Source: CAJXMH01 sp040220135 (GTDB taxonomy: Bacteria > Bacteroidota > Bacteroidia > Flavobacteriales_E > Vicingaceae). Taken from it: a DNA stretch of 64,000 bases. Below the pieces are notes generated by a model, which did not search any database, was not told the DNA's origin, and worked only from the letters and a program-made list of their open reading frames with translations. Below are positions 1 through 11,000 of the stretch, piece by piece. A program made the translations under genes and the position numbers. The DNA is taken from contig JAVJTT010000024.1 of NCBI GenBank assembly GCA_040220135.1, positions 124,001 to 188,000 of the forward strand. Direction: 5' to 3'. Numbering within the stretch: the stretch's first letter is position 1; every line of letters begins with the position of its first letter.

Positions 1-1
1 A

Positions 2-91
2 AATGATCGGGCTGCCAGAGGAGTAATCTTAGCCACCCTTATTTTTGCTTTTGCGGTAATGATCAATCAGATTGTGGGAGGTGCCATTTAA
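2..91 (+). CDS. C-terminal end of a membrane protein (partial)
   Basis: An open frame runs in from the left edge and stops with TAA at 89-91, two bases before the lpxB start. The 29 visible residues begin NDRAARG and continue as a hydrophobic stretch (VILATLIFAFAVMINQIVGG) that looks like a last transmembrane helix. The tight spacing suggests one transcription unit with lpxB. Too little is visible to name a family; it could also be a chance open frame, although the hydrophobic end and the spacing argue for a real gene. Confidence 0.5.
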   Translation, partial: NDRAARGVILATLIFAFAVMINQIVGGAI

Positions 92-92
92 G

Positions 93-1220
93 ATGAAGTA
101 TTATGTAATTGCCGGTGAAGCATCAGGAGACTTACACGCTTCAAATTTGATAAAAGCCCTAAAAAAAGAAAGCCCGGATGCAGAGTTTAGGGCTTGGGGA
201 GGAGATTTGATGCAAGCGGCCGGGGCTGAAATTGTGAAGCACTATAAAGACCTCGCTTTTATGGGCTTTGCTGAGGTAATTATGAATTTGAGAACCATTC
301 TTGGAAACATTAAGGTTTGCAAACAAGACATAGAAGCTTACCAGCCGGATGCTGTTATTTTAGTTGATTATCCAGGTTTTAATATGCGGATAGGTGAGTT
401 CGTTAAGAGTCTTGGCATAAAGGTTTACTACTACATTTCGCCGCAAATATGGGCCTGGAAAAAGAACAGAGGTTTTAAGCTTAAAAAGTGGGTAGACAAA
501 ATGTTTGTCATACTGCCGTTTGAAAAGGAGTTTTACAAGCAATTTGAAATGGAAGTGGAATATGTAGGACATCCACTTTTAGATGCCATTCAAAACCGAG
601 ACCGCTCAACTGAACGGAAAGAACAGTTGCGCAAAACACTAAAGTTAGGGCCCGAACCAATTGTTGCAATTTTGCCCGGTAGTCGGAAGCAAGAAATTTC
701 TAAGATGTTGCCCCTTATGTTGCAGCAAACTAAAAACTTCCCCAACTATCAATTCGTCATCGCAGTTGCGCCCTCCTTTAATGCGAGCTATTTTGAGCCC
801 TACCTAGCCAAGTATAAGAATGTAAGTCAAATTGAAAATAGGACTTACGACCTGCTAGAATTATCTGAAGCCGCCATGGTAACTTCCGGAACTGCCACCT
901 TAGAAACGGCTCTGTTTGAGGTGCCGGAGGTAGTTTGCTACAAAGGAAACCCTATTTCCTATCAGATTGCAAAACGTCTGGTCAATATCGACTACATTTC
1001 TTTGGTTAACCTTATTATGGATCGAGAAGTGGTGAAGGAATTAATTCAAGGAGACTTGAATCATAAGTTATTAAAAACCGAATTGGGAAAACTATTGGAA
1101 GATGGGCCATATCGGCAAGAGATGCTGAATACTTTTGGAACGTTGATTGATAAGTTAGGAGGTGGCGGAGCATCTGCTCGCACTGCTGCTTTGATTATTG
1201 ACGATCTGAAAAGCTCATGA
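93..1220 (+). CDS. lpxB: Lipid-A-disaccharide synthase
   Basis: LpxB (glycosyltransferase family 19) joins UDP-2,3-diacylglucosamine to lipid X to form the lipid A disaccharide at the inner face of the inner membrane. The 375-residue protein has the family N-terminal motif GEASGDLHA, the PQIWAWK segment, and the central LPGSRKQEI loop of the nucleotide-sugar domain, at the usual family length. ATG at 93 is preferred over an in-frame ATG at 72 because 72 lies inside the upstream gene and MKYYVIAGEASGD is the normal family start. The stop overlaps the next start codon (ATGA, 1217-1220), suggesting translational coupling with the SpoIID-like gene. Confidence 0.95.
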   Translation: MKYYVIAGEASGDLHASNLIKALKKESPDAEFRAWGGDLMQAAGAEIVKHYKDLAFMGFAEVIMNLRTILGNIKVCKQDIEAYQPDAVILVDYPGFNMRIGEFVKSLGIKVYYYISPQIWAWKKNRGFKLKKWVDKMFVILPFEKEFYKQFEMEVEYVGHPLLDAIQNRDRSTERKEQLRKTLKLGPEPIVAILPGSRKQEISKMLPLMLQQTKNFPNYQFVIAVAPSFNASYFEPYLAKYKNVSQIENRTYDLLELSEAAMVTSGTATLETALFEVPEVVCYKGNPISYQIAKRLVNIDYISLVNLIMDREVVKELIQGDLNHKLLKTELGKLLEDGPYRQEMLNTFGTLIDKLGGGGASARTAALIIDDLKSS

Positions 1221-2353
1221 GAAATTGCCTTATTATTTTCTTCCTCTTTTTAAGCTTTGCCGCTAAGGCAGAGTTTATAAATATTGGCATTTATCACGGA
1301 GAAAATATTAAGGCCTTCGAGTTTTCGGTAAGGGCCGGAAAGTATTCGCTCTTTTCAGAGCAAGGTAAGATTAGCGAACTTAACTCTAAATCTTCAGTAA
1401 AGGTAGAGTCAAACCACCAAGGGGTAGTAGTAATGCTAGATGGCCAAAATCTTGGCACCTTTCAAAAAATTAATTTTGTTGGAGTTGGTTGGTACAATCA
1501 CTTTCTCATTCGTCCTATTTCTAATCGATTAAAAGAACAGCGCTACGACGACAATTTAAAAGTCTTTAGCCAGAGCAAAGGCATGCAGTTGGTCAACAAC
1601 ATTGACCTAGACAACTATGTAGCAGGGGTTGTGGAAGCAGAGGTTGGTCAAAAACCACCCAAGGAGTATTTTAAATTGCAAGCTATTATTTGTCGAACCT
1701 ATGCCTTGTCCAATACCCACAAACATTTATTAGAGGGCTTTAACCTTTGCGATCAAGTACACTGCCAAGCTTATCATGGAAAAAGTTTTTTCTCTCCCAT
1801 TGTAGAAGCGTCTATGCAAACGCGTGGAGCGGTGATTGTAGATAGCGACATTCAATTGATTACCGCTGCTTTTCATTCTCATTGTGGAGGGCAAACGGTT
1901 AATTCTGAAGATGTTTGGACGAAGTCGCTCTATTATTTGCGATCAGTGGAAGACACTTTTTGTACGAATTTGAAGAATTCTTATTGGGAAAAGCGCATTG
2001 CAACACAGGCTTGGAATAGGTATTTGCAAGCTAACTTAGCCGAGGCTTCGCTAGAAGATTTTGAGCCTACTTACCAAGCTTCTCGACGAGCCTTAAAGTT
2101 ACCGAACACCAACCTTGATGTTGAAGACATGCGACATCACTTTGGTTTGCGTTCTACCTTTTTTGACGTGGTTGATCATGGCGATACCATACTCCTTTGC
2201 GGCAAGGGATATGGACATGGCGTAGGACTTTGTCAGATCGGAGCCATGGAAATGGCACGTCGTGGCTACAACTATTCTGATATTTTACATTTTTATTACC
2301 GGGGGGTTCACATCATCGACCTTTCTGCTTTAGATTTTTTCAAAGCTGATTAG
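1217..2353 (+). CDS. SpoIID/LytB-domain secreted protein
   Basis: This 378-residue protein starts with a signal peptide (about residues 1-19, ending AAKAEF). From about residue 130 it carries a SpoIID/LytB domain: LDNYVAGVVEAEVG, then RTYAL, then AAFHSHCGGQT, and a C-terminal GYGHGVGLCQIGAMEMA motif. In SpoIID, which cuts glycan strands in peptidoglycan, the Glu of the EVG-type motif is catalytic, and an equivalent Glu is present here. Non-spore-forming Bacteroidetes often keep such a protein, presumably for cell-wall remodelling. Its ATG overlaps the lpxB stop by four bases. The exact substrate is inferred from the family. Confidence 0.85.
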   Translation: MRNCLIIFFLFLSFAAKAEFINIGIYHGENIKAFEFSVRAGKYSLFSEQGKISELNSKSSVKVESNHQGVVVMLDGQNLGTFQKINFVGVGWYNHFLIRPISNRLKEQRYDDNLKVFSQSKGMQLVNNIDLDNYVAGVVEAEVGQKPPKEYFKLQAIICRTYALSNTHKHLLEGFNLCDQVHCQAYHGKSFFSPIVEASMQTRGAVIVDSDIQLITAAFHSHCGGQTVNSEDVWTKSLYYLRSVEDTFCTNLKNSYWEKRIATQAWNRYLQANLAEASLEDFEPTYQASRRALKLPNTNLDVEDMRHHFGLRSTFFDVVDHGDTILLCGKGYGHGVGLCQIGAMEMARRGYNYSDILHFYYRGVHIIDLSALDFFKAD

Positions 2354-2386
2354 AAATCAGTATTTTAGCTCAAACGACTTTCTCAG

Positions 2387-4495
2387 GTGTGGTTTTGGAG
2401 CAAAATACCGTTGATACGATTAGTAGTGCCCTTTGCGCTCGGCATTCTTTTATCCAAAGCGCTTCAACAACAACTTAATTTTATTTTTCTAGGCTTAAGC
2501 AGCGGCTTTTTTCTCATTTTAACTGCTGTGATTTTTTATTGGCAGAAAAGATATCGCTACCGTTGGCTAGCCGGTGTTTCTGCTTTTCTTCTATTTCTGC
2601 ACATTGGAGCGCTGCTAACACATTTATACATAAAAGGTCAAAAGGTAGAAGGTCTTACTACCGAGAAGCCCTACCATTGGTTGGCAAAAATTGCAGAAGC
2701 TGAAAACAGGGGCGATACAGCACATCTGCTTTTGGTTGAGGTTATCAGTTGCAAAGTGGATTCAGTTTGGCAAGAGAAGAATTTTCAGCTTTCCGTTTAT
2801 GCTAAAACTTCTAAGCCGCTTATTGTAGGTGATTGGATCAAGGGAAGGTCCTATTTCAAAATCATTGAAAAACCTTTAAATCCTTACCAATTCGATTATG
2901 CTGCTTTCATGAAAAATAGAGGGGTTTACTTTCAAACCTATCTTGACTCCCTTCATCGTATTGCTCACTTTCCAACGCTTCGGTCACAAGCCGAAAAGTT
3001 AAGAAGTCAGCTGATAGCAAACTATCAAAAGTTGGGAATTGAAGGCGATGAATTAGCGGTACTTGTCGCCATTAGTTTGGGTGATAAAAGTAAATTGGGA
3101 GATGAGTTACAAGAGGCTTATGCCGGAGCTGGAGCCATGCACATTTTGGCGGTTTCCGGTTTGCATGTGGGCATTGTTTTCCTCTTGTTTAACCGCCTTT
3201 TATTCTTTTTAAAACAGTCTTTATGGCAGCGATGGCTAAAGGCCATTGTCCTTTTATTAATTATATGGGGTTTTGCCTTTTTAACCGGTTTGTCGCCATC
3301 TGTGCAAAGAGCAGCTTGTATGTTTTCTTTTGTCGTGATCGCAAAGGCCCTAAATCGACATTCAGAAATATTAAATTCTATTTCAGGAGCTGCTTTTATT
3401 TTACTTATAATCAACCCTTTAATGTTGTATGAGGTTGGGTTTCAACTTTCTTTTGCGGCGGTAATCGGAATTGTCAGTTTACATCCTATTATTTACAGTT
3501 GGTTAACTCCGAGGTGGTGGTTGTTGGATCAAGCTTGGAGTTTAATGGTGGTTTCCATTTGCGCCCAATTAGCCACCTTGCCTTTCGTTATTTTTTATTT
3601 CCATCAGTTTCCCAATTGGTTTTTGCTCACAAACTTGTTTGTTATTCCTTTGGCTTTTGTGATTGTTGCCGGCGCCTTAATCGTTTCGGTTTTATTCTTG
3701 ATTTTCCAACAAGCCTTCCTTTTGGGAAAACTATTAGGAGTCGTTGTAACTATTTTGAATTTAATCATTGAAAGAATGCAAGCTTTGCCTTTCTTCCAAA
3801 CAGAGGGGATTTGGTTAGAAGGTTCATCCATATTATTGCTTTCCATCTCCTTAATTTCCTTTGGACTTTACCTGCATCATAAAAAATATCCTTTAATTTT
3901 TTTCTTCTTTTCATCCATTGCTTTGCTTTTAACAGTCGAGCTTTCCATTCAACTTCGGCAGCGAAAGAATGATTTTATTGGTCTTTATGCCTTTAGAGAG
4001 GAAGCAGTTTACCTTTTTAAAGAATCGCACAGAGCCATTCTACTGAAACCAGATGCAGACTATTCAGAATACACTAATCGCACAGTAAATCAGCACCTTC
4101 AAGCCATGGGAGCTAGAAAGCTGGTCTATTCAGATAGCTTAATATCAATGCTTCCAAGCATAGCAGGCAATTTGAAAGTAAGTAATAGCGGCCCAAACAC
4201 CTTAATTGAGTTTCAAGGGCAATTACTATTCATTCTCAGAGAGCAGTACCCACATCTTACTTCCGGGGTTTTAAGTCAGATTGATCTGCTTATTTGCGAG
4301 AATAGTGAAAGTGTAAAGTTTTTGAGCCAATGTAAAGCCTGCCCGAAAACCATTATAGGCGCCAACGTTAATCCTTGGGACAAGGAATTAGAAAAACTCA
4401 AAAGGCAGCAAACTGAAAGAGTGTCTGCAAAAAAGTTTCATATACTATTAGAAGACGGCTACCAGCAGTTGGAGGCTATAAAATCTCCGGCTTAA
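2387..4495 (+). CDS. ComEC/Rec2-family membrane protein
   Basis: The 702-residue protein has N-terminal membrane helices, a soluble DUF4131/OB-like stretch (about residues 85-185) and a competence domain with many helices (about 215-500), including the family signature AGAMHILAVSGLHVGI. ComEC forms the inner-membrane channel that brings single-stranded DNA into the cytoplasm. The C-terminal soluble part (about 510-700) occupies the place of the usual metallo-beta-lactamase-like nuclease domain, but I see no HxHxDH metal motif, so nuclease activity is doubtful. The start is a GTG at 2387 and I see no better ATG upstream. The gene follows the SpoIID-like gene by 33 bases. Confidence 0.88.
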   Translation: MWFWSKIPLIRLVVPFALGILLSKALQQQLNFIFLGLSSGFFLILTAVIFYWQKRYRYRWLAGVSAFLLFLHIGALLTHLYIKGQKVEGLTTEKPYHWLAKIAEAENRGDTAHLLLVEVISCKVDSVWQEKNFQLSVYAKTSKPLIVGDWIKGRSYFKIIEKPLNPYQFDYAAFMKNRGVYFQTYLDSLHRIAHFPTLRSQAEKLRSQLIANYQKLGIEGDELAVLVAISLGDKSKLGDELQEAYAGAGAMHILAVSGLHVGIVFLLFNRLLFFLKQSLWQRWLKAIVLLLIIWGFAFLTGLSPSVQRAACMFSFVVIAKALNRHSEILNSISGAAFILLIINPLMLYEVGFQLSFAAVIGIVSLHPIIYSWLTPRWWLLDQAWSLMVVSICAQLATLPFVIFYFHQFPNWFLLTNLFVIPLAFVIVAGALIVSVLFLIFQQAFLLGKLLGVVVTILNLIIERMQALPFFQTEGIWLEGSSILLLSISLISFGLYLHHKKYPLIFFFFSSIALLLTVELSIQLRQRKNDFIGLYAFREEAVYLFKESHRAILLKPDADYSEYTNRTVNQHLQAMGARKLVYSDSLISMLPSIAGNLKVSNSGPNTLIEFQGQLLFILREQYPHLTSGVLSQIDLLICENSESVKFLSQCKACPKTIIGANVNPWDKELEKLKRQQTERVSAKKFHILLEDGYQQLEAIKSPA

Positions 4496-4550
4496 ACTAT
4501 TACGTTAATATTTGGTTAATTTAGTACACCAAATTGTTTAACATTCCCAC

Positions 4551-7500
4551 ATGCGTATATTATTTACTCTAACCGCTATTTTAAGCGGCTTTATTTTATT
4601 TGCCCAAGATTCTAAGATTGAAATCGTAAAAGAAAGAAAGGCGGTTAAAGAGTACTTACTTCCTGATTATTTGCAGTTTTCTGAAAGTAGTCAACCCAGT
4701 TTAGCGGAAGCTTCTGAAATTTGGCAATCCTACTTTAAAGGAAAGCCAGAATTTGATTTGAAATTGATTCGAGAAGAGGAAGATCAATTGGAATTCCGTC
4801 ATTTGAGCTATCAGCAGACTTTTCAGAATATACCCTTGGCATTTTCTTCCTTGAAACTTCATCTTAAAGAAGGAAAAGTAAAAGCGATCAACGGCCGTTG
4901 GATTAATAAGGCACCCAAATCAAGCAATCAAACCTTAACAGAAGCGGAAGCCTTGAAAGCAGCATTGGATTATGTTTCAGCCAAAACATACAAATGGGAA
5001 ATTCCGGCAGAGGAAGAAAACCTAAAAGCTTTTGAAAATGATGCTGATGCAAGCTATTTCCCTGAAGCTACTATGGTATACGCTTCGCCAAAAGCGAGCT
5101 TGAATCCCGAAGAAATGAGTCTTTGCTATCGTTTTAATATTTATGCGCATCAGCCTATGAGTAGAAAAGAAATTTACATTAGTGCAGCAGACGGAAGTGT
5201 GGTATTTGTCAATGACTTGATTCATACTGGAAATGAGATTGGATCTGCTCAAACCGGCTACAGTGGAGTACAAAGTATCACAACTGATAGTTTGTCACCC
5301 ACTCAGTTTCGCTTGCAGCAAACCGCAAGCGGAAATGGCATACGAACTTTTGATTTGAACAATGCGACAACTTATGGCGGAGCGGTAGATTTTATAGATG
5401 CTGACAATAATTGGAACAATGTAAACCCACAGCTTGATCAATACGCTACCGATGCACATTGGGGGGCAGAGTCAACCTACGATTACTTTTTAAATGAACA
5501 CAACCGCAACAGTATAAATAATGCCGGTTTTCCATTAGTAAGTTATGTGCATTACGATAACAATTATGCCAACGCTTTTTGGAATGGTCAATACATGACT
5601 TATGGCGATGGCAATGGGCCGATAACTCCACTTACTTCTCTTGACATTGCAGGCCATGAAATTGCTCATGGACTAACCACTTTTTCGGCCAATTTAATTT
5701 ACCAAAGTGAGTCTGGCGCTTTAAATGAATCTTTTAGTGACATTTTTGGGGCAGCCATAGAGTTTTATGCCAGACCTAACAATGCAAATTGGACCATTGG
5801 AGAAGATATCGGAACCACCATTCGTTCCATGTCTAATCCAAATGCATTTGGAGACCCCGATACAAGAAACGGAAACAATTGGTTAAATGTGGTGGGTTGT
5901 GTTCCTTCACAACAAAACGATAATTGCGGTGTACACATCAACAGTGGTGTTCAAAACTATTGGTTTTATTTGCTAAGTACCGGAAGAAGTGGAACAAATG
6001 ACTTAGGAAACGCCTACTCTGTTTCCTCCATCGGAATCACCAAAGCTGCAAAAATTGCTTTTCGAAATTTAACTGTTTACCTAGGTCGAAATTCAAATTA
6101 CGATGATGCTAGGTTTTACTCCATACTTTCTGCTGTAGATTTATACGGACCATGTTCTCCGGAGGTAGAGGCAGTAACTAACGCATGGCATGCAGTTGGA
6201 GTTGGAAACGCTTATCAAGCTGGTGTAAATGCCGAATTTTTGGCAGCAGATTCAACAGCTTGTGCACCACCCCACACGGTTAATTTTTCAAACACTAGTT
6301 CCAATGGATTAAACTTTGTTTGGGACTTTGGAGACGGCACAACTTCCACTCAATTGAACCCAACCAAGGTTTATCAGAACTACGGACAATACGACGTAAA
6401 ATTAATTGTTGATGGCGGTACTTGCGGTCGAGATTCAATAGAAAAAATCAATTACATAAAAGTAGATACTTCTTACCTCTGCACGGCTCTTTTAGAAGAT
6501 GGCTTTAACCCTACCCAATTAGGCTGTAATGGAAAACTATTTGACTCCGGTGGAGCAGGAGGAAACTACAGTAATATGGAGCAAGGAATCATTACCATAG
6601 CACCCACCAATGCAAGTAGCATTACCTTGACTTTTAATTATTTTGATGTAGAAGCCGGATCAGGAAACGTCTGCGATTATGATTATTTGGAAGTTTATGA
6701 TGGGGTTAATATTGCGGCTCCTTTAATTGGAAAGTATTGCAATACTACCGGTGCGCCTGCGCCCATCACTTCTTCAGGTGGAGCCATTACCTTGCGTTTT
6801 TACTCTGACCAAGCACTTACAGAAGGTGGATTTGATATTAGCTGGAATTGCAACTTTCCCTCTACGTCGCCTAGCGTAGAATTTGATGTAAGCTCAGATA
6901 GCAGCTGCATTGGAATGTTTCAGTTTACCGACCGTTCCACCCAAAATCCTACCTCATGGTCTTGGGATTTTGGAGATGGTAACATTTCTAACTTACAAAA
7001 TCCAACTCACCAATATCAGCAGAATGGATCCTATACCGTTAAATTAGTTTCCGCTAACTCATTTGGAACAGATTCCATTACCAAAACCAATCGAGTATTT
7101 GTGAATCGTCCTGTTACCCCTCAATTAGCGAATGATACAGCTTGTTTAGGTCAAAGTGTTAGCTTAACAAGCTCCGCTTCAGGCACCATAAATTGGTACA
7201 CACAGCCCGTAGGAGGAATGATTGTAGCTACAGGACCAAGCTATACCACACCACCCATTAATCAAGATGTTTCCTTTTATGCCGAAAATTATGTGAGTTC
7301 ACCACTTTTAAATGTGGGACCCGCAAACAACAATTTTGGCACCGGTGGATTTGGCAGTTTTGACAGACACCTTGTATTTGATGTTTTCAGGCCTTTAATC
7401 CTCCAATCTGTTACTGCTTATGCAAATAGCAGCGGTAATAGACTCATAGAACTAAGGGACAATTCCGGAAATGTTATTCAAAGTACTTCAGCCTTTCTTA

Positions 7501-8048
7501 CGCTGGGTATGAATGTGATCAATTTGAATTTTGATTTACCCGCAGGTACTGATTTCCAATTAGGCTTGCCGGCGAATGGAATTATTGATCTTTATCGGAC
7601 CAATTCGGGCTTAAGTTATCCCTACACCATTCCAGGCTATTTGAACATTAAGTCGAGTAATGCCTCAGTCCCAACAGGCTTTTACTACTATTTCTACGAT
7701 TGGAAAGTGAAAGAAGAAGACTGCTATAGCAGCAGAGAAGAAGTATTTATCAAAGCAGACTCTAGCTGTTCCATTACAGCTACCAAAGACTTGAAGGAGG
7801 TGGAAAATACACTTTCCATCTATCCAAACCCTTCTGATGGAGCCTTTACTTTAACCTTTGATCAAGATGTTTCCTTTGAGGATTATGGATTATTCAACAT
7901 AGCCGGAAAGTCTATACCAGTGTCCCTTGATAGTCGAAGCGGGAAACAGTTTAATCTAGAGTTAAATAACTTGCCAAATGGAATTTATTTTCTGCAATTA
8001 AAAACTCAAGAGAAATTGATCAGAAAGAAAATTTCGATTGTAAAATAA
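4551..8048 (+). CDS. Secreted M4 (thermolysin-like) metalloprotease, T9SS cargo
   Basis: A 1165-residue secreted zinc protease. Order: signal peptide (ends near residue 19, LFAQ), FTP/PepSY propeptide (about 50-220), M4 catalytic domain with HEIAH at 369-373 and third zinc ligand Glu393 in NESFSD, PKD-like repeat (WDFGDG near 590), CUB-like domain (about 645-765, with DYLEVYDG), second PKD (near 804), and a C-terminal type IX sorting domain from about 1087 (SIYPNPSDG to the Lys-rich end). All zinc and catalytic motifs are present, so it should be active outside the cell in peptide degradation. A paralogue of the same architecture starts seven bases after its stop. Confidence 0.95.
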   Translation: MRILFTLTAILSGFILFAQDSKIEIVKERKAVKEYLLPDYLQFSESSQPSLAEASEIWQSYFKGKPEFDLKLIREEEDQLEFRHLSYQQTFQNIPLAFSSLKLHLKEGKVKAINGRWINKAPKSSNQTLTEAEALKAALDYVSAKTYKWEIPAEEENLKAFENDADASYFPEATMVYASPKASLNPEEMSLCYRFNIYAHQPMSRKEIYISAADGSVVFVNDLIHTGNEIGSAQTGYSGVQSITTDSLSPTQFRLQQTASGNGIRTFDLNNATTYGGAVDFIDADNNWNNVNPQLDQYATDAHWGAESTYDYFLNEHNRNSINNAGFPLVSYVHYDNNYANAFWNGQYMTYGDGNGPITPLTSLDIAGHEIAHGLTTFSANLIYQSESGALNESFSDIFGAAIEFYARPNNANWTIGEDIGTTIRSMSNPNAFGDPDTRNGNNWLNVVGCVPSQQNDNCGVHINSGVQNYWFYLLSTGRSGTNDLGNAYSVSSIGITKAAKIAFRNLTVYLGRNSNYDDARFYSILSAVDLYGPCSPEVEAVTNAWHAVGVGNAYQAGVNAEFLAADSTACAPPHTVNFSNTSSNGLNFVWDFGDGTTSTQLNPTKVYQNYGQYDVKLIVDGGTCGRDSIEKINYIKVDTSYLCTALLEDGFNPTQLGCNGKLFDSGGAGGNYSNMEQGIITIAPTNASSITLTFNYFDVEAGSGNVCDYDYLEVYDGVNIAAPLIGKYCNTTGAPAPITSSGGAITLRFYSDQALTEGGFDISWNCNFPSTSPSVEFDVSSDSSCIGMFQFTDRSTQNPTSWSWDFGDGNISNLQNPTHQYQQNGSYTVKLVSANSFGTDSITKTNRVFVNRPVTPQLANDTACLGQSVSLTSSASGTINWYTQPVGGMIVATGPSYTTPPINQDVSFYAENYVSSPLLNVGPANNNFGTGGFGSFDRHLVFDVFRPLILQSVTAYANSSGNRLIELRDNSGNVIQSTSAFLTLGMNVINLNFDLPAGTDFQLGLPANGIIDLYRTNSGLSYPYTIPGYLNIKSSNASVPTGFYYYFYDWKVKEEDCYSSREEVFIKADSSCSITATKDLKEVENTLSIYPNPSDGAFTLTFDQDVSFEDYGLFNIAGKSIPVSLDSRSGKQFNLELNNLPNGIYFLQLKTQEKLIRKKISIVK

Positions 8049-8054
8049 AATTAT

Positions 8055-11000
8055 ATGAAACTACTTGCCTTGTGGATTAGCCTTTTATTTGCATTTGCTT
8101 CACTAAATGCTCAAACCTTACTGCAAGGAAGTGAAGCGGAAGCCAAGTTTGAAGTTGCTCAAAAACTTTTTTACAAAGATGATTTAGATTTACCCATATA
8201 CATTGAGCTAAAAGAGTCTGCCGAATTATCGGAGACTGAATTTTTTCGCCTTTTAGAAACCGAGTTTGGGCTTGAATCTAAGCTGTCTTTTCAGTTCCAG
8301 TCTTCCTCTACCGATGAATTGGGAATAGAGCATAAAAGGTATCGACAAGCAGTAGATGGCATTCCAATTTACATGGCACAGTTTAGTCTGCACCTCAAAC
8401 AGGGAAAAGTGCTGTCGGCCAGTGGTAAGTTTTACGCTACCATAGCAAGTCAATCAATTCAGTTGAGTGAAGAACAAGCTTTGAATAAAGCTTTGAATGA
8501 TTTTAAAGCAGAAGAGTACAAATGGGAGAATCAAGCAGCAGAACAATTTCTTAAAAGAGAAACACAAGACATTAAAGCAACTTTTTACCCGCAAGGCGAA
8601 AAGGTTTATTTCGGACAAGAAGCCTCTGATTTAGAAAAGAAACAAGTTTTATGTTGGGCGTTCAATGTATATGCTCATGAGCCTTTAGCGCGGCGAAAGT
8701 ACTACATCAATGCTTTCAATGGAGAAGTGGTTTTTGCCGAAAACTTAATCCACCATGGTAACGCTCAAGGTTCAGCCCAAACAGCATACAGCGGACAGCG
8801 ACAAATTGTAACAGATAGCCTAGGGGCAATTTTTCGTCTTCGAGAAACGACAAGGGGAAATGGCATAGAAACATACGACATGAACAACGGCACACGCTAC
8901 AGTAATGCGGTTGATTTTGTAGACAGCAATAATGTATGGGATAATTTTACACCCGGGATTAACCGCTATGCTACGGATGCTCATTGGGGTACCGAAATGA
9001 CTTACGATTACTTTCAACAAGTGCACAACCGCAATAGTATCGACAATCAAGGTTTTACACTGAGAAGCTATGTGCATTACAGCAGCAATTATGTAAATGC
9101 CTTTTGGGATGGACAAAGAATGACATACGGAGATGGGGACGCTACCACAAGTCCGCTTACTACTCTTGATATTACAGGACATGAGATAGCGCATGGATTT
9201 ACTAACTTTAGTTCACAACTCATTTATGCCAGCGAATCCGGTGCTTTAAACGAGTCGTTTAGCGACATTTTTGGGGTGGCGGTAGAGCAGTTTGCTCGAA
9301 ATTCGAATTGGAATTGGTTCATGGGGGAAGAAATTGGGAGTCCCTTTCGTAGCTTATCAAATCCCAAATCATTTGGTGACCCCGACACTTATGGAGGTGG
9401 TAACTGGGTCAATCAAAACTGTTTTCCTACCTCCGGTAACGACTGGTGTGGTGTGCATACCAATAGCGGAGTTCAAAATTATTGGTTCTACCTTTTAAGC
9501 GAAGGAAGAAGCGGAACGAATGATAAGGGGCAGGCGTATCAAGTAGACTCTATTGGAATTATCAAGGCTGCAAAAGTGGCTTTTAGAAACAACGCTATTT
9601 ACTTAACGGCTTCTTCTGATCATCAGGAAGCTCGGTTTTTTTCCATTTTGTCAGCTGCTGACATTTATGGGGCTTGCTCTGCTGAAGTAGAAGCAGTAAC
9701 GGATGCATGGCATGCAGTAGGAGTTGGAAATGCTTATGTACCAGGGGTAAGCGCAAACTTTGTGGCACAAAACGAAGTTGATTTTTGTAACGTGCCAGCT
9801 AGCGTTCAGTTTAATAGTGAAGGGACAAATGTTTTAACCTTTAATTGGGATTTTGGTGATGGGTCAACAAGTAATCTGCCGGATCCTATTCGCAGCTATA
9901 GTTCTTTTGGTCAGTATACCGTTCGACTTATTGCCGACGGGGGAGCTTGTGGCACTGATACCGTGAGTAAAACAAATTACATTAATATCAACAGCACAAA
10001 TCCCTGTTCTTTCTCATTGCCTTCCGGTAAAACTACCTTGGCCGATTGTCAAGGGGTTGTTTACGATGGGGGAGGATTAAATGGAGATTATAATTTTTCA
10101 GTTTCTGATACCTTAGTGGTTAATCCGCCTGCTAGCGCTGCAGACCAAATCAGAATAAACTTTGATTTTATTTCCATAGAATCCGGCTTGGGTGATTTTT
10201 GCATCAATGACTATTTAGAGGTTTATGACGGACCCTCTACAGCATATCCTTCTTTGGGTCGATTTTGCGATACCCTCAACCTTTCCTTTTTATACACTAC
10301 TTCAAATGCCTTTACCATCGTATTCAAAACTGATAATAAGGTCAACAAAGCCGGTTTTAAACTAAGTTGGTCTTGTCAAAGTGCTTCTACACCACAAGCA
10401 GACTTTTACAGTGCAGTGGATACCAGTTGTAACGGCAGGGTGAATTTTGTAAATACCACACCAACGGGTTACACATCAGCATTTTGGGATTTTGGAGACG
10501 GTACTTTTAGTAATGATAGAAACCCCGAACACCAGTATTTACAAAATGGAGATTACACTGTGAAACTGTTGATCGCAAACTCAGCTGGATCTGATTCGAT
10601 AACAAAGCAAAACGTAGTTCATGTTAGCCGGCCAAACTCACCAACTGTGGTGGGAGATTCTATTTGCCGAGATGGCAATGCTAAAATTTGGGCCAATGGT
10701 GCGCCGGAATTACTGTGGTACAATGATTCTACCTCGAATCGAGCGGTTCACCGAGGAGACACCCTCAACATACCCTTCCTTCAGAACACTGTTGATTACT
10801 ACGTTAGCACCCAGCCTCCGGTAAACTCACAAACCATAGTGCCTTTCACAATCAGTGGTAGTGGTTATTATACTGATACGGCAGAGGCCATTTATTTTAC
10901 CGTCTACAATCCGACTATTCTTGAGAGTGTTTTACTAAAAACAAATACTCCAGGGCAAAAGACCATTTTATTGCGAGATTTTCAAGGTAGAGTGTTAGCA

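Noticed and set aside
8820..9194. 124-residue minus-strand frame within the second protease gene
   Set aside because: It lies wholly inside the conserved M4 domain and has no start context or homologous motif; an antisense shadow.
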